NCBI RefSeq assembly: GCF_003385115.1
Contig: NZ_QUNI01000014.1
Span: forward strand, 105,520-141,342
From: Flavobacterium aquicola
GTDB taxonomy: Bacteria; Bacteroidota; Bacteroidia; Flavobacteriales; Flavobacteriaceae
Direction: 5' to 3'
Length of the DNA: 35,823 nt
Below are positions 13,470 to 21,233 of the stretch, one piece after another. Below the pieces are notes generated by a model. It was given only the letters and a program-made list of their open reading frames with translations, was not told the origin of the DNA and ran no database searches. Each line of letters opens with the position of its first letter. The first letter of the stretch is position 1. Position numbers and translations under genes: made by a program.

Positions 13470-15907
13470 ACAATTTCTTTATTTAAAGCTGTAAAAAGCA
13501 CATCAATATTTACTTTTAGAGAATCAAAAAGGCTTTCCAAATCAAAGTTCTCCAAATTATTTTCCTCCAATGATTTTAGAATTTCTCCTATTTGATGGGC
13601 TTCAATCTGCCGAAACATTGGTGCAATTCTATGGGAAACAGCATTAATTTCGGATGTATTTTTTTCGTTAATAGCATTTTCTAAATAAACCATATTTTTT
13701 TTAGTACTTTCTATAAACTGATTTAAAAAAACAGATAAGCCTTCATTATCATTTCCTAAAAACTGTTTTAATGTTTTTAATGAATATGGCTTTACATCAA
13801 TAATTTCTTCAGGTTTATCGATTTCAATTGCAGGAAACTCTTTGTTTTCTACAATATTCTGAATTGTTTCCAGTAATACCTTTGGAGAATACGGTTTTTT
13901 AATCACAGTTGTAAAACCAGCTTCGATAAAAATGGAATAATCCAAATCTGTACGGCCTGTCAATGCAATTATTGGCTGGTTATTGTATGCTGAATTATTG
14001 GTACTTTTTAATTTTTCAATGAACAAAAAACCATCCATCACAGGCATTTGGATATCGGTAATTATAAAATCAAAATTGGTATTTTCTATTGTTTTCAAAG
14101 CTTTTTCAGCATTGTCAAAAGATAAGACCTTATGATTTTCCTGTTCTAAAACAGTGCTGGTTAAATGCAGCAGATTACTGTCATCATCAACTACAATAAA
14201 AGTATATTTTTTAGTATCTAGAGAGACTGACTTTTCGATCTTGGTAACATCGTTTAAACTAGTATCAAACTGCAATGGAAGTTCAATTATAAAAGTACTT
14301 CCTTTACCAAATTCACTTTCCAGTTTCAAACTGCCTCCCAAAATAGTGATGATCTTTTGACAGATAGCTAATCCTAAACCAGTTCCTCCGTATTTTTTTT
14401 CTATATTTTCATTGGCCTGAGCAAATTCTTCGAAAACCAGCTTTTGATTTCCCTTTTCAATTCCAATTCCCGAATCTTCTACTGAAATGGCAAAAGCAGA
14501 GTTGTCAGAAGTTGGAAAAGCGCTGATTTTAATATATCCTTCATCTGTAAATTTGTAAGCATTTCCTATAATATTACTCAAAATCTGTTTTAGCCGGAAA
14601 GGATCACCTACGATGTTTTTATTCAGCTTCTCATCAACATGAACAGTAAGATTAATGCTTTTTTGCTTATAAACGGTCTGAATACTTTTGGCAACCTCAT
14701 CAATAACTTCGGGTAACAAAAAAGGCACTTTTTCAATTGTAATTTTTCCAGCTTCAATTTGAGAAAAATCCAATAAATCCTGAACCAATTGTGTGATATA
14801 TTCGGAAGAGTTTTTGATGTTCTTCACGAAATACGACTGTTTAGTATTGACCTCTGAATTGCCTAAAAGTTCTGTGTATCCAACAATGGTACTCAATGGT
14901 GTTTTTAAATCGTGGCTGACGGTCGATATAAGCTGTTCACGACTTTTCAGCAAATTTTTTGTTTTGAAATTGGCAATTTCCAGCTGTTTTTTATACAGTT
15001 GAGATTTCGAATAATCGCTAACAATCAAAATTGAAAAAATCAATGTCAGCACCAAACCAATTATTGCCGATGTCATTACAACTTCATTGACTTTTTTTAG
15101 TGATTTTTCTTTAAGTGTATTGTTTTTTATTGAGTTAATAATGATTTCACGTTCAATGATTCGAAGTACTTTTCGAAGCTGTTCGGAGATGGCAATTTCA
15201 TTTTTAAGAAGTTTATTTTCTTCAAAATTTAATGATTCTTTTTTCTTTTCAGCCTTCTGTTTTACTGTGGTTAAAAGTTTTTTTGAATGGGCCAAAATCG
15301 AATCAGAAGCTTTTTTGCTGAGTGTGTTTGTGCTGTCGTCGGGAATATTTTGGTTAAGATAATCAACATATTTCCGAAGTACATTTCGCTGATAAGTTCC
15401 TAATTGTTCTGGATTTTTGGCAAAATCCTTGAGTACCAGTTTTCGAAGTTTGGACTCCATTCTGGTGATTTCATTAATGGCATTATCTACCGAAACTTCA
15501 TCTTCGGCTTTGTTTTTTATAGCTTTTAATTGACGGATATTTTTAGTTTTCTCAGACAGTAAATAGGTTACACTATCCAATAAAGTTTTTTGGTATTGCG
15601 TAGTAACAATTTGTTTGAGTGTATCAATCCGAGATTTTAGTGAATCTGTTTCAACTAGATAACTTTTAAAATCTTTCTGAGAATTGGTCTGAATTGTTTT
15701 TCGGGCTAAACTTTCGGTTTTATAAATATTCGAGAAAAGTTTGCTTACTTTTAAAATCTTAGTTTTTTCGAAAGCAATTGTATCTTCCAGCTTGTTGTAG
15801 ACAACATTTTCAGAATATAAAACCCAGCCTACAGTGAGAACTAATGCCAGCAATGCAAGGTAACCTAAAAGTACTTTAATGGGCGTATAACTTTTTTTGA
15901 TCTCCAT
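13466..15907 (-). CDS. Hybrid sensor histidine kinase with receiver and HPt domains
   Basis: An 813-residue membrane kinase. TM1 about 12-31, then a 245-residue extracytoplasmic sensor (32-276) that is Lys/Glu-rich and predicted helical, and TM2 about 277-298. HisKA has H332 in STVSHDLKTP. The ATPase has the N box (N445/N449), DSGIGI, FEEFAQ and GGTGLGLA. The receiver (about 568-685) has D574-D576, D618 in ITDIQMPVMDG, T650 and K670. The C-terminal HPt (about 705-813) has H759 in AVSHRIAPMFRQIEA. All phosphotransfer residues are present, so a complete His332-Asp618-His759 relay can be drawn, ending on D52 of the convergent regulator. Signal unknown; the long sensor could contact the periplasmic PepSY-like proteins, which is speculation. 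Confidence 0.95.
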   Translation of the reverse strand: MEIKKSYTPIKVLLGYLALLALVLTVGWVLYSENVVYNKLEDTIAFEKTKILKVSKLFSNIYKTESLARKTIQTNSQKDFKSYLVETDSLKSRIDTLKQIVTTQYQKTLLDSVTYLLSEKTKNIRQLKAIKNKAEDEVSVDNAINEITRMESKLRKLVLKDFAKNPEQLGTYQRNVLRKYVDYLNQNIPDDSTNTLSKKASDSILAHSKKLLTTVKQKAEKKKESLNFEENKLLKNEIAISEQLRKVLRIIEREIIINSIKNNTLKEKSLKKVNEVVMTSAIIGLVLTLIFSILIVSDYSKSQLYKKQLEIANFKTKNLLKSREQLISTVSHDLKTPLSTIVGYTELLGNSEVNTKQSYFVKNIKNSSEYITQLVQDLLDFSQIEAGKITIEKVPFLLPEVIDEVAKSIQTVYKQKSINLTVHVDEKLNKNIVGDPFRLKQILSNIIGNAYKFTDEGYIKISAFPTSDNSAFAISVEDSGIGIEKGNQKLVFEEFAQANENIEKKYGGTGLGLAICQKIITILGGSLKLESEFGKGSTFIIELPLQFDTSLNDVTKIEKSVSLDTKKYTFIVVDDDSNLLHLTSTVLEQENHKVLSFDNAEKALKTIENTNFDFIITDIQMPVMDGFLFIEKLKSTNNSAYNNQPIIALTGRTDLDYSIFIEAGFTTVIKKPYSPKVLLETIQNIVENKEFPAIEIDKPEEIIDVKPYSLKTLKQFLGNDNEGLSVFLNQFIESTKKNMVYLENAINEKNTSEINAVSHRIAPMFRQIEAHQIGEILKSLEENNLENFDLESLFDSLKVNIDVLFTALNKEIV

Positions 15908-15972
15908 AAATTATATAACGCTGTTTTGTGAGTTTTAGTCCTTGGATAAAAATTCCAAATCTTAACAAGGAA

Positions 15973-16061
15973 GCACTATGCCTGTCGTTAGCCCCGATAG
16001 AAGTGGAAATCCTTTTTATTTTTCCTTTAAAAATAAAAAGATTGCAGCGAATAGCGGGAAC
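15973..16061 (+). repeat. Dispersed hairpin element, copy A
   Basis: Starts with GCACTATGCC (15973-15982), then TTAGCCCCGAT and GTGGAAATC on the left and GATTGCAGCGAATAGCGGGA on the right. Between them is a perfect 12-bp hairpin (CTTTTTATTTTT, 16012-16023, with 16029-16040). Copies B (30208-30320) and C (31967-32041, minus) share both flanks but have unrelated hairpin sequences. It lies in the spacer between the kinase and C1 peptidase genes. Confidence 0.88.
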
Positions 16062-16110
16062 TATCTTTATAAAAATACCAAATCTTTCTGCTTCTAAAAA
16101 TAAATAATAA

Positions 16111-16154
16111 AATTAAAAAAACAAGCCGCTTCATAAATCTGAAGCGGCTTGTTT
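16111..16154 (-). terminator. Intrinsic terminator of the C1 peptidase gene
   Basis: Perfect 15-bp stem AAACAAGCCGCTTCA/TGAAGCGGCTTGTTT (16119-16133 and 16140-16154), TAAATC loop. Read on the minus strand it is followed by a T-rich tract. Confidence 0.92.
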
Positions 16155-16172
16155 AGTATTTGCTAATGCAAT

Positions 16173-17375
16173 TTAAGCACCAATTTTCTTAACGATATCT
16201 GTTGGAATTCCTCCTTTATTGACCATAAATGAAGTGGTTTTGTATTTCACAAAATTCTTGCTTACATACAAATACCCTTTGTAATCATTTGTAGTTCCCC
16301 AAGAATTTTTTACGATATAATATTCCTTGCCCATTTGATCTTTTGCAATTCCAACGATGTGCATTGCGTGATCGTCAGTAGTCTGGTAATTATCGAATGC
16401 TTTCTGGCGAATTTCTTCGGTTATTTCTAGTTCCTGCTTTGGTCCGTTGAACATGTTTTCTTTTTCTTCGGCAGTCATTTCGTCAAACTTTTTAGTTGGA
16501 ACGTATGCCACACCGTTTTTCCAGCTGAAGCTTTTCTCGCTTACATCTGATGCCCAGGCAACTGTGTAGCCGTTTTTCAAAGCATTGTCAATGATGTTGG
16601 TCATATCATTCATTTTAATATTGTATGCCAAATCAAAGGACCAGTTGTCTGGCACCATCATCATGGTTTTGGAATAATAGGGCTTATCGGCATATGAAGC
16701 AAATTCTACATATTCGTCAGGATTTATTCCTACCACTTCTTTAGCAAATGTTTGAGGCGTATAACTTTTACCTTTATAAGTGAAGTTTTCCGGCACCTGC
16801 CCTAAATAAGAATCAATTACTGCTGCGTATGCTTTTTCCCAGTTTGGAGTAAGTTCTCCGTTTGGATTTTTGACAACTGCGGTCAATACTGCTTCTGACA
16901 ATGAAGCCATTTCGGCAAACTTATTTTTGGAAGTTCCATAGTTTAAACCGGTGTAAACGGATTGAGGAACTGCTCCGTATTTTTTGTACATATTAATTAC
17001 ATCATGCAATTCTCCTCCATCACCCAAGGTTACGGCTCCATGCATGCGCACGTAGTTTTTACCTTTTTCGACATAAGCATTACGAGCAGAGAAAACCTGA
17101 GACAATTCTACCGGCTGTTTTCCAATTCTGATCATTTCTGATTCTAAAAAAGAATTGGTAGAATAACTCCAGCAGGTTCCTGATGAACCTTGATTTTTTA
17201 CCGAAGTGTTTTCTAAGTTGATTACATCTGTAAATTGAAAGCTTTCGGCACTTTTTGCACTGGCATTTACCTTCAATGAGTTGACCAACCCGTCTTGAGC
17301 AGTCATCGTGTGCATTCCAACAACTAAAGCTGTTACAATAAAAAACGGTTTGATTGATAATTTATACATTTTCAA
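16173..17375 (-). CDS. Exported C1-family cysteine peptidase, bleomycin-hydrolase/PepC-like
   Basis: Four hundred residues. Residues 1-26 are a signal peptide (ending HTMTAQ), so unlike cytosolic PepC this version is exported. The papain-type active site is present: Q62 of the oxyanion hole and C68 in NQGSSGTCWSYS, H336 in DDHAMHIVG, and N357 in VKNSWG. The insert between Cys and His with WSFDLAYNIKMNDM and the overall layout match the bleomycin hydrolase (C1B) branch. Those enzymes act as aminopeptidases in closed hexamers guided by the C-terminus. It has its own promoter within the end of the S9 peptidase gene, and both look like exported peptide-degrading enzymes. Confidence 0.92.
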   Translation of the reverse strand: MKMYKLSIKPFFIVTALVVGMHTMTAQDGLVNSLKVNASAKSAESFQFTDVINLENTSVKNQGSSGTCWSYSTNSFLESEMIRIGKQPVELSQVFSARNAYVEKGKNYVRMHGAVTLGDGGELHDVINMYKKYGAVPQSVYTGLNYGTSKNKFAEMASLSEAVLTAVVKNPNGELTPNWEKAYAAVIDSYLGQVPENFTYKGKSYTPQTFAKEVVGINPDEYVEFASYADKPYYSKTMMMVPDNWSFDLAYNIKMNDMTNIIDNALKNGYTVAWASDVSEKSFSWKNGVAYVPTKKFDEMTAEEKENMFNGPKQELEITEEIRQKAFDNYQTTDDHAMHIVGIAKDQMGKEYYIVKNSWGTTNDYKGYLYVSKNFVKYKTTSFMVNKGGIPTDIVKKIGA

Positions 17376-17421
17376 ATAGGTTAAGATTTTTTAATATGTA
17401 ACAAAAAACGAAATATTGTTA

Positions 17422-17451
17422 CAAAAATATCATTTGCTTTGAGATTTACAA
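17422..17451 (-). promoter_or_regulatory. Promoter of the C1 peptidase
   Basis: On the minus strand TTG (17451-17449), exactly 19 bases, then TATTTTTG (17429-17422): a complete match to TTG-N19-TAnnTTTG. The -33 box lies inside the last codons of the upstream S9 gene. An inverted repeat TGTAACA/TGTTACA (17397-17403 and 17417-17423) sits on and just downstream of the -7 box, a possible operator. Confidence 0.7.
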
Positions 17452-19347
17452 GGTTTCTTTAAGCCACTTGTAAAATTCTTTCTGCCAGATCTGAGCGTTT
17501 TGAGGATGCAGCACCCAATGGTTTTCTTCTGGGAAATAAAGGAATCTGCTTTTAATTCCTCTTATTTGAGCGGCCTGAAAAGCTTCTTGCCCTTGCCCGA
17601 TTGGCACTCTAAAATCAATTCCTCCCTGAATAATCAAAATAGGCGTGTTCCAGTTTTGAACATAATTGATAGGATTGAACTGATTATAGGCTTTTTGTGC
17701 AACCGCATTGTCCTTCTCCCAGTATGCACCGCCAAAATCCCAATTGTTGAAGAAAACTTCCTCGGTAGTCCCGAACATACTCTGCGTGTTGAAAACTCCG
17801 TCGTGGGCAATAAATGTTTTAAATCTGTTGTTATGAATTCCCGCTAAATAAAACACAGAATATCCTCCGTAACTTGCACCAACACAGCCCAAACGTGTTT
17901 TATCAACATAACTTTCTTTGGCTACATCATCAATAGCCGAAAGATAGTCGTCCATTACCTGTCCACCCCAATCTTTACTGATCTTTTCATTCCATTCTAC
18001 TCCATGACCCTGCATACCGCGACGGTTTGGTGCTACAACTACATATCCGTTCGCAGCCATTAATTGGAAATTCCAACGGAAAGAATACGATTGTGTAAGC
18101 GGTGATTGCGGTCCTCCCTGGCAAAATAACAGTGTTGGATATTTTTTAGTAGCATCAAAATTAGGAGGCAGAATTACCCAAACCAGCATTTTTTTTCCAT
18201 CAGTTGTTGTTACGTAGCGTCTTTCAGTTTTACTTAATGCCAATGATGAATAAGTCGCTGTATTAACATTAGTCAGCTGTTTCCAAGTATTTTTCTTCAA
18301 ATTATAGGAGAATAATTCTGCTGCGTGATTCATATCCGTTCTCGCAACTATGATATTATCTCCTGAAAAACCTACCAAATCACTTACATCAAAATCACCA
18401 TTTGTAATTTGGTGAACCTGAACTGCAATTTTAGTCATTCCAGGGAAATTCACTTCAAATAATTGTTTTGTGCCGTCTATTGGTGCGATAAAGTAAATTT
18501 TTCTACCATCCTGGCTCCATATAAAACTGTCTACAGTTCCGTCCCAATTGGCAGTCAGATTCATTTTCATGCCTTTGAAACTAACAATTAAATCGTTTTT
18601 ATCTGATTCATATCCGTCACGTTTCATTTGTAACCAAGTCAAATCTCCAGCAGGAGAAAATTGTGGGGCAGTGTCATAACCTGCATTTCCTTCGGATCTG
18701 TTAACTGTTTTTCCAGATTCTAAGTTGTACTCATATATATTGGTGTCTGTAGAAAGAGCATATTCAGTTCCTGCTTTTTTCTTGCACACATATACAATGC
18801 TTTTGCTGTCCGGCGACCAGATATAATCTTCATCACCGCCAAAAGGTTTTTGCGGACTGTCGAAATTTTCTCCCTTTAGAATATCAATTCCTACAGCACC
18901 TTCTTTATTTTCTTTGTAAAAAACGTGGTTAAATTTCCCCTCGTTCCAAGTATCCCAGTGGCGGTAATCTAAGCCGTTATAGATTTGAACATTGGATTTA
19001 TCTAGCTCAGGATAAAAGTCTTTCCCTAATACTTTATCAATTTTTACTTCCTCACTGTAAACAATAAATTTTCCATCTGGAGAGGTATTTTTATCAGCCA
19101 AAACCTCTTTGGTATCCTTAATTTCTACATCTGTTCCGCCATTAATAGCGACGGTATAATACTTCGAACTCGATTTGTTTTCATCGACTGAAGGAGTCGA
19201 TACTTTATAGACAGCATTCTTGCCGTCTTTTGATATTCCCAACGGAGAAATTCGTCCTAATTTCCAGAGCAATTCTGGAGTCATTACATTTTGTGCACTT
19301 GCTGTCAAACTCATCATTGTTAGCATTAAAAAGAGTATTCTTTTCAT
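17446..19347 (-). CDS. Exported S9 prolyl oligopeptidase/acylaminoacyl-peptidase family
   Basis: A 633-residue serine peptidase. Signal peptide 1-19 (MKRILFLMLTMMSLTASAQ), then a beta-propeller made of WD-like blades (repeats such as YIWSPDSKSIVYV and FIWSQDGRKIYFI), then an alpha/beta-hydrolase domain from about residue 385. The catalytic triad is S492 in GASYGGYS, D578 in GGIDFRVP, and H610 in ENHWV. The family cleaves short peptides in the periplasm. The reading frame opens 20 codons earlier, but the ATG at 19347 starts a clean signal peptide and a promoter lies between. It is 70 bases upstream of the C1 peptidase on the same strand. Confidence 0.95.
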   Translation of the reverse strand: MKRILFLMLTMMSLTASAQNVMTPELLWKLGRISPLGISKDGKNAVYKVSTPSVDENKSSSKYYTVAINGGTDVEIKDTKEVLADKNTSPDGKFIVYSEEVKIDKVLGKDFYPELDKSNVQIYNGLDYRHWDTWNEGKFNHVFYKENKEGAVGIDILKGENFDSPQKPFGGDEDYIWSPDSKSIVYVCKKKAGTEYALSTDTNIYEYNLESGKTVNRSEGNAGYDTAPQFSPAGDLTWLQMKRDGYESDKNDLIVSFKGMKMNLTANWDGTVDSFIWSQDGRKIYFIAPIDGTKQLFEVNFPGMTKIAVQVHQITNGDFDVSDLVGFSGDNIIVARTDMNHAAELFSYNLKKNTWKQLTNVNTATYSSLALSKTERRYVTTTDGKKMLVWVILPPNFDATKKYPTLLFCQGGPQSPLTQSYSFRWNFQLMAANGYVVVAPNRRGMQGHGVEWNEKISKDWGGQVMDDYLSAIDDVAKESYVDKTRLGCVGASYGGYSVFYLAGIHNNRFKTFIAHDGVFNTQSMFGTTEEVFFNNWDFGGAYWEKDNAVAQKAYNQFNPINYVQNWNTPILIIQGGIDFRVPIGQGQEAFQAAQIRGIKSRFLYFPEENHWVLHPQNAQIWQKEFYKWLKETL

Positions 19348-19374
19348 AATTATTGAAAATATATGTTCAGTTTT

Positions 19375-19407
19375 CAAATATAGCAATATAATTATCAATT
19401 TAAACAA
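19375..19407 (-). promoter_or_regulatory. Possible promoter of the S9 peptidase
   Basis: TATATTTG on the minus strand (19382-19375), preceded 22 bases upstream by TTG within TTTG (about 19407). The -7 box is perfect; the spacer is longer than the preferred 19. The position, 28 bases before the ATG at 19347, supports that start. Confidence 0.45.
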
Positions 19408-19473
19408 ATGGCTATACTTAAAAAAAACCTAAAAGAAATGAAACAATTTAATGCTAAAAAAGGAAGTAAAAAA

Positions 19474-19887
19474 TTACTGTTTATGAAATATTTCAACAGT
19501 AATAAGGGTGATAAAAAAGCACAATACTAATATGATTATGCTTGCAATCATTATCTTTTTAAAAAGTGATTTTTTATTTTTTTTTACTTGAGAATCTATC
19601 GTAATCTCAGAATTGATTGCTGAAAATGGTTCAGAGGTCCGCATATACTTGATCCATCCCCCATTGATATAAATTTGTCTTCCTAAATCTGTCAAATCAC
19701 ATCGAAAACCTTGACTGCTTTCTAATAAAATAATTCCTTTTTTAACTAAAATATCTGCAAAGGCCTTGGAATTTTTCAGATTAAAACCATATTCATCCTT
19801 GAAATTTATCCGCATCATATATTGGGATTTCGATGCATACAATAGCTTCATATTAACTTCTATGAGCTCATCAACATTTTCAAACAT
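19474..19887 (-). CDS. Hypothetical protein, possible winged-helix head and C-terminal membrane anchor
   Basis: A 137-residue protein of no recognised family. Residues 1-75 are soluble, and the segment ILVKKGIILLESSQGFRCDLTDLGRQIY reads like the wing of a small winged-helix fold. A Lys-rich stretch (KKNKKSLFKK) then leads into one hydrophobic helix (about 111-133) near the C-terminus. The predicted topology is a cytoplasmic head with a tail anchor. It is upstream of the S9 peptidase on the same strand, but the S9 gene seems to have its own promoter, so they may be independent. Start ATG at 19887. Confidence 0.6.
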   Translation of the reverse strand: MFENVDELIEVNMKLLYASKSQYMMRINFKDEYGFNLKNSKAFADILVKKGIILLESSQGFRCDLTDLGRQIYINGGWIKYMRTSEPFSAINSEITIDSQVKKNKKSLFKKIMIASIIILVLCFFITLITVEIFHKQ

Positions 19888-20091
19888 AACAAAGTATTTT
19901 AATTTATTTTCCAGATTTCATCAAATGAAAAAATCTTATTTATATTACTATCATTTACTTCTCAATTATAATGCCAAATCGTGTCTCATTTGAAATAATT
20001 ACACATTTCAAAGGACATTCTCTTCGGGTGATATTCGATAGAAACAATTCAAAAACTAAAAAAAAGATTTAATTTTATAAAAAAAAGGAAA

Positions 20092-21204
20092 ATGCAGTTA
20101 AGCTATTGGGAAATAAAGAATTGGTTTACTAACGTAGATTTTACTATTGTGGGAAGCGGTATTGTCGGGCTTCATACCGCATTGCGCTTGCGCGAAAAGT
20201 ATCCAGCCAGTAAAATATTAATACTCGAAAAAGGAATGCTTCCGCAAGGTGCCAGTACTAAAAATGCAGGGTTTGCCTGTTTTGGAAGTATTTCAGAAAT
20301 CATAGACGATTTAAAATCACATACCGAAGAAGAAGTAATTCAGCTTATTCAAAAAAGATGGAATGGACTGCAGTTATTAAGAAAAAATCTTGGTGACAAA
20401 GTGATTGACTTCAAGCCTTATGGCGGTTATGAGTTGTTTTTGAAAAACGATGAAAGCAGTTTTTCAGAATGTTCCAATAAATTATCTTTCATAAACGAGA
20501 TTTTAAAACCCCTTTTTAAAGCAGATGTTTTTGCCAAAGAAGTAGATCGTTTTGGTTTTGGAAACATCCACGAATATTTAATTTTCAATCCCTTTGAAGG
20601 TCAAATCGACACTGGAAATATGATGCAGGCTTTGCTGAAAAAAGCAATTTCAGAGGATATTTTAATTCTGAACCAGCAAACCGTGACCTCCTTTTTGGAC
20701 AAGGAGAATAGTGTAGAAGTAGCGCTAAACGATTTTAGCTTCACTACCAAAAAACTATTATTTGCCACCAATGGTTTTGCTAATGAACTAACAAAAGGAG
20801 GAGTAAAACCAGCAAGAGCACAAGTTCTAATCACAGAACCTATTCCAAATCTTGATATAAAAGGAACTTTCCATTTGGACAGAGGCTATTATTATTTTAG
20901 AAATATTGGTGATAGAATATTGCTTGGAGGAGGCAGAAATCTGGATTTTGATGCCGAAACCACTACCGAATTTGGTCAAACAAAAATAGTGCAAGAAAAA
21001 TTGGAATACTTATTAAAAGTAGTAATTTTACCTGATTACAATGTTCAGGTTGAACACCGCTGGAGTGGTATTATGGGCATTGGCAACAGCAAAAAGCCAA
21101 TAGTTACCCAACTTTCCGAAAACGTCTGCTGTGGCGTTCGATTAGGCGGAATGGGAGTAGCAATAGGCAGTTTAATAGGAACCGAATTAGCAGATTTAGT
21201 ATAA
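20092..21204 (+). CDS. FAD-dependent oxidoreductase, DAO superfamily
   Basis: A 370-residue flavoprotein of the D-amino-acid oxidase/glycine oxidase superfamily. The dinucleotide-binding Rossmann motif is VGSGIVGLHTA (20-30) followed by ILILEKG, where the Glu contacts the FAD ribose. GASTKNAGFACFG (53-65) is typical of the FAD-contact loop, and the C-terminal RLGGMGVAIGSLIG closes the FAD fold. No signal peptide, so cytoplasmic. The amine or amino acid oxidised cannot be read from the sequence. It is 29 bases upstream of the large secreted protein, an odd partner, so co-transcription may be accidental. Confidence 0.9.
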   Translation: MQLSYWEIKNWFTNVDFTIVGSGIVGLHTALRLREKYPASKILILEKGMLPQGASTKNAGFACFGSISEIIDDLKSHTEEEVIQLIQKRWNGLQLLRKNLGDKVIDFKPYGGYELFLKNDESSFSECSNKLSFINEILKPLFKADVFAKEVDRFGFGNIHEYLIFNPFEGQIDTGNMMQALLKKAISEDILILNQQTVTSFLDKENSVEVALNDFSFTTKKLLFATNGFANELTKGGVKPARAQVLITEPIPNLDIKGTFHLDRGYYYFRNIGDRILLGGGRNLDFDAETTTEFGQTKIVQEKLEYLLKVVILPDYNVQVEHRWSGIMGIGNSKKPIVTQLSENVCCGVRLGGMGVAIGSLIGTELADLV

Positions 21205-21233
21205 AACTACCAATAAAAAAACACTCTCCAAAC

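Noticed and set aside
19348..19407. Longer N-terminus of the S9 peptidase
   Set aside because: The signal peptide starts cleanly at the ATG at 19347, and a -7 promoter element lies in the proposed extension.
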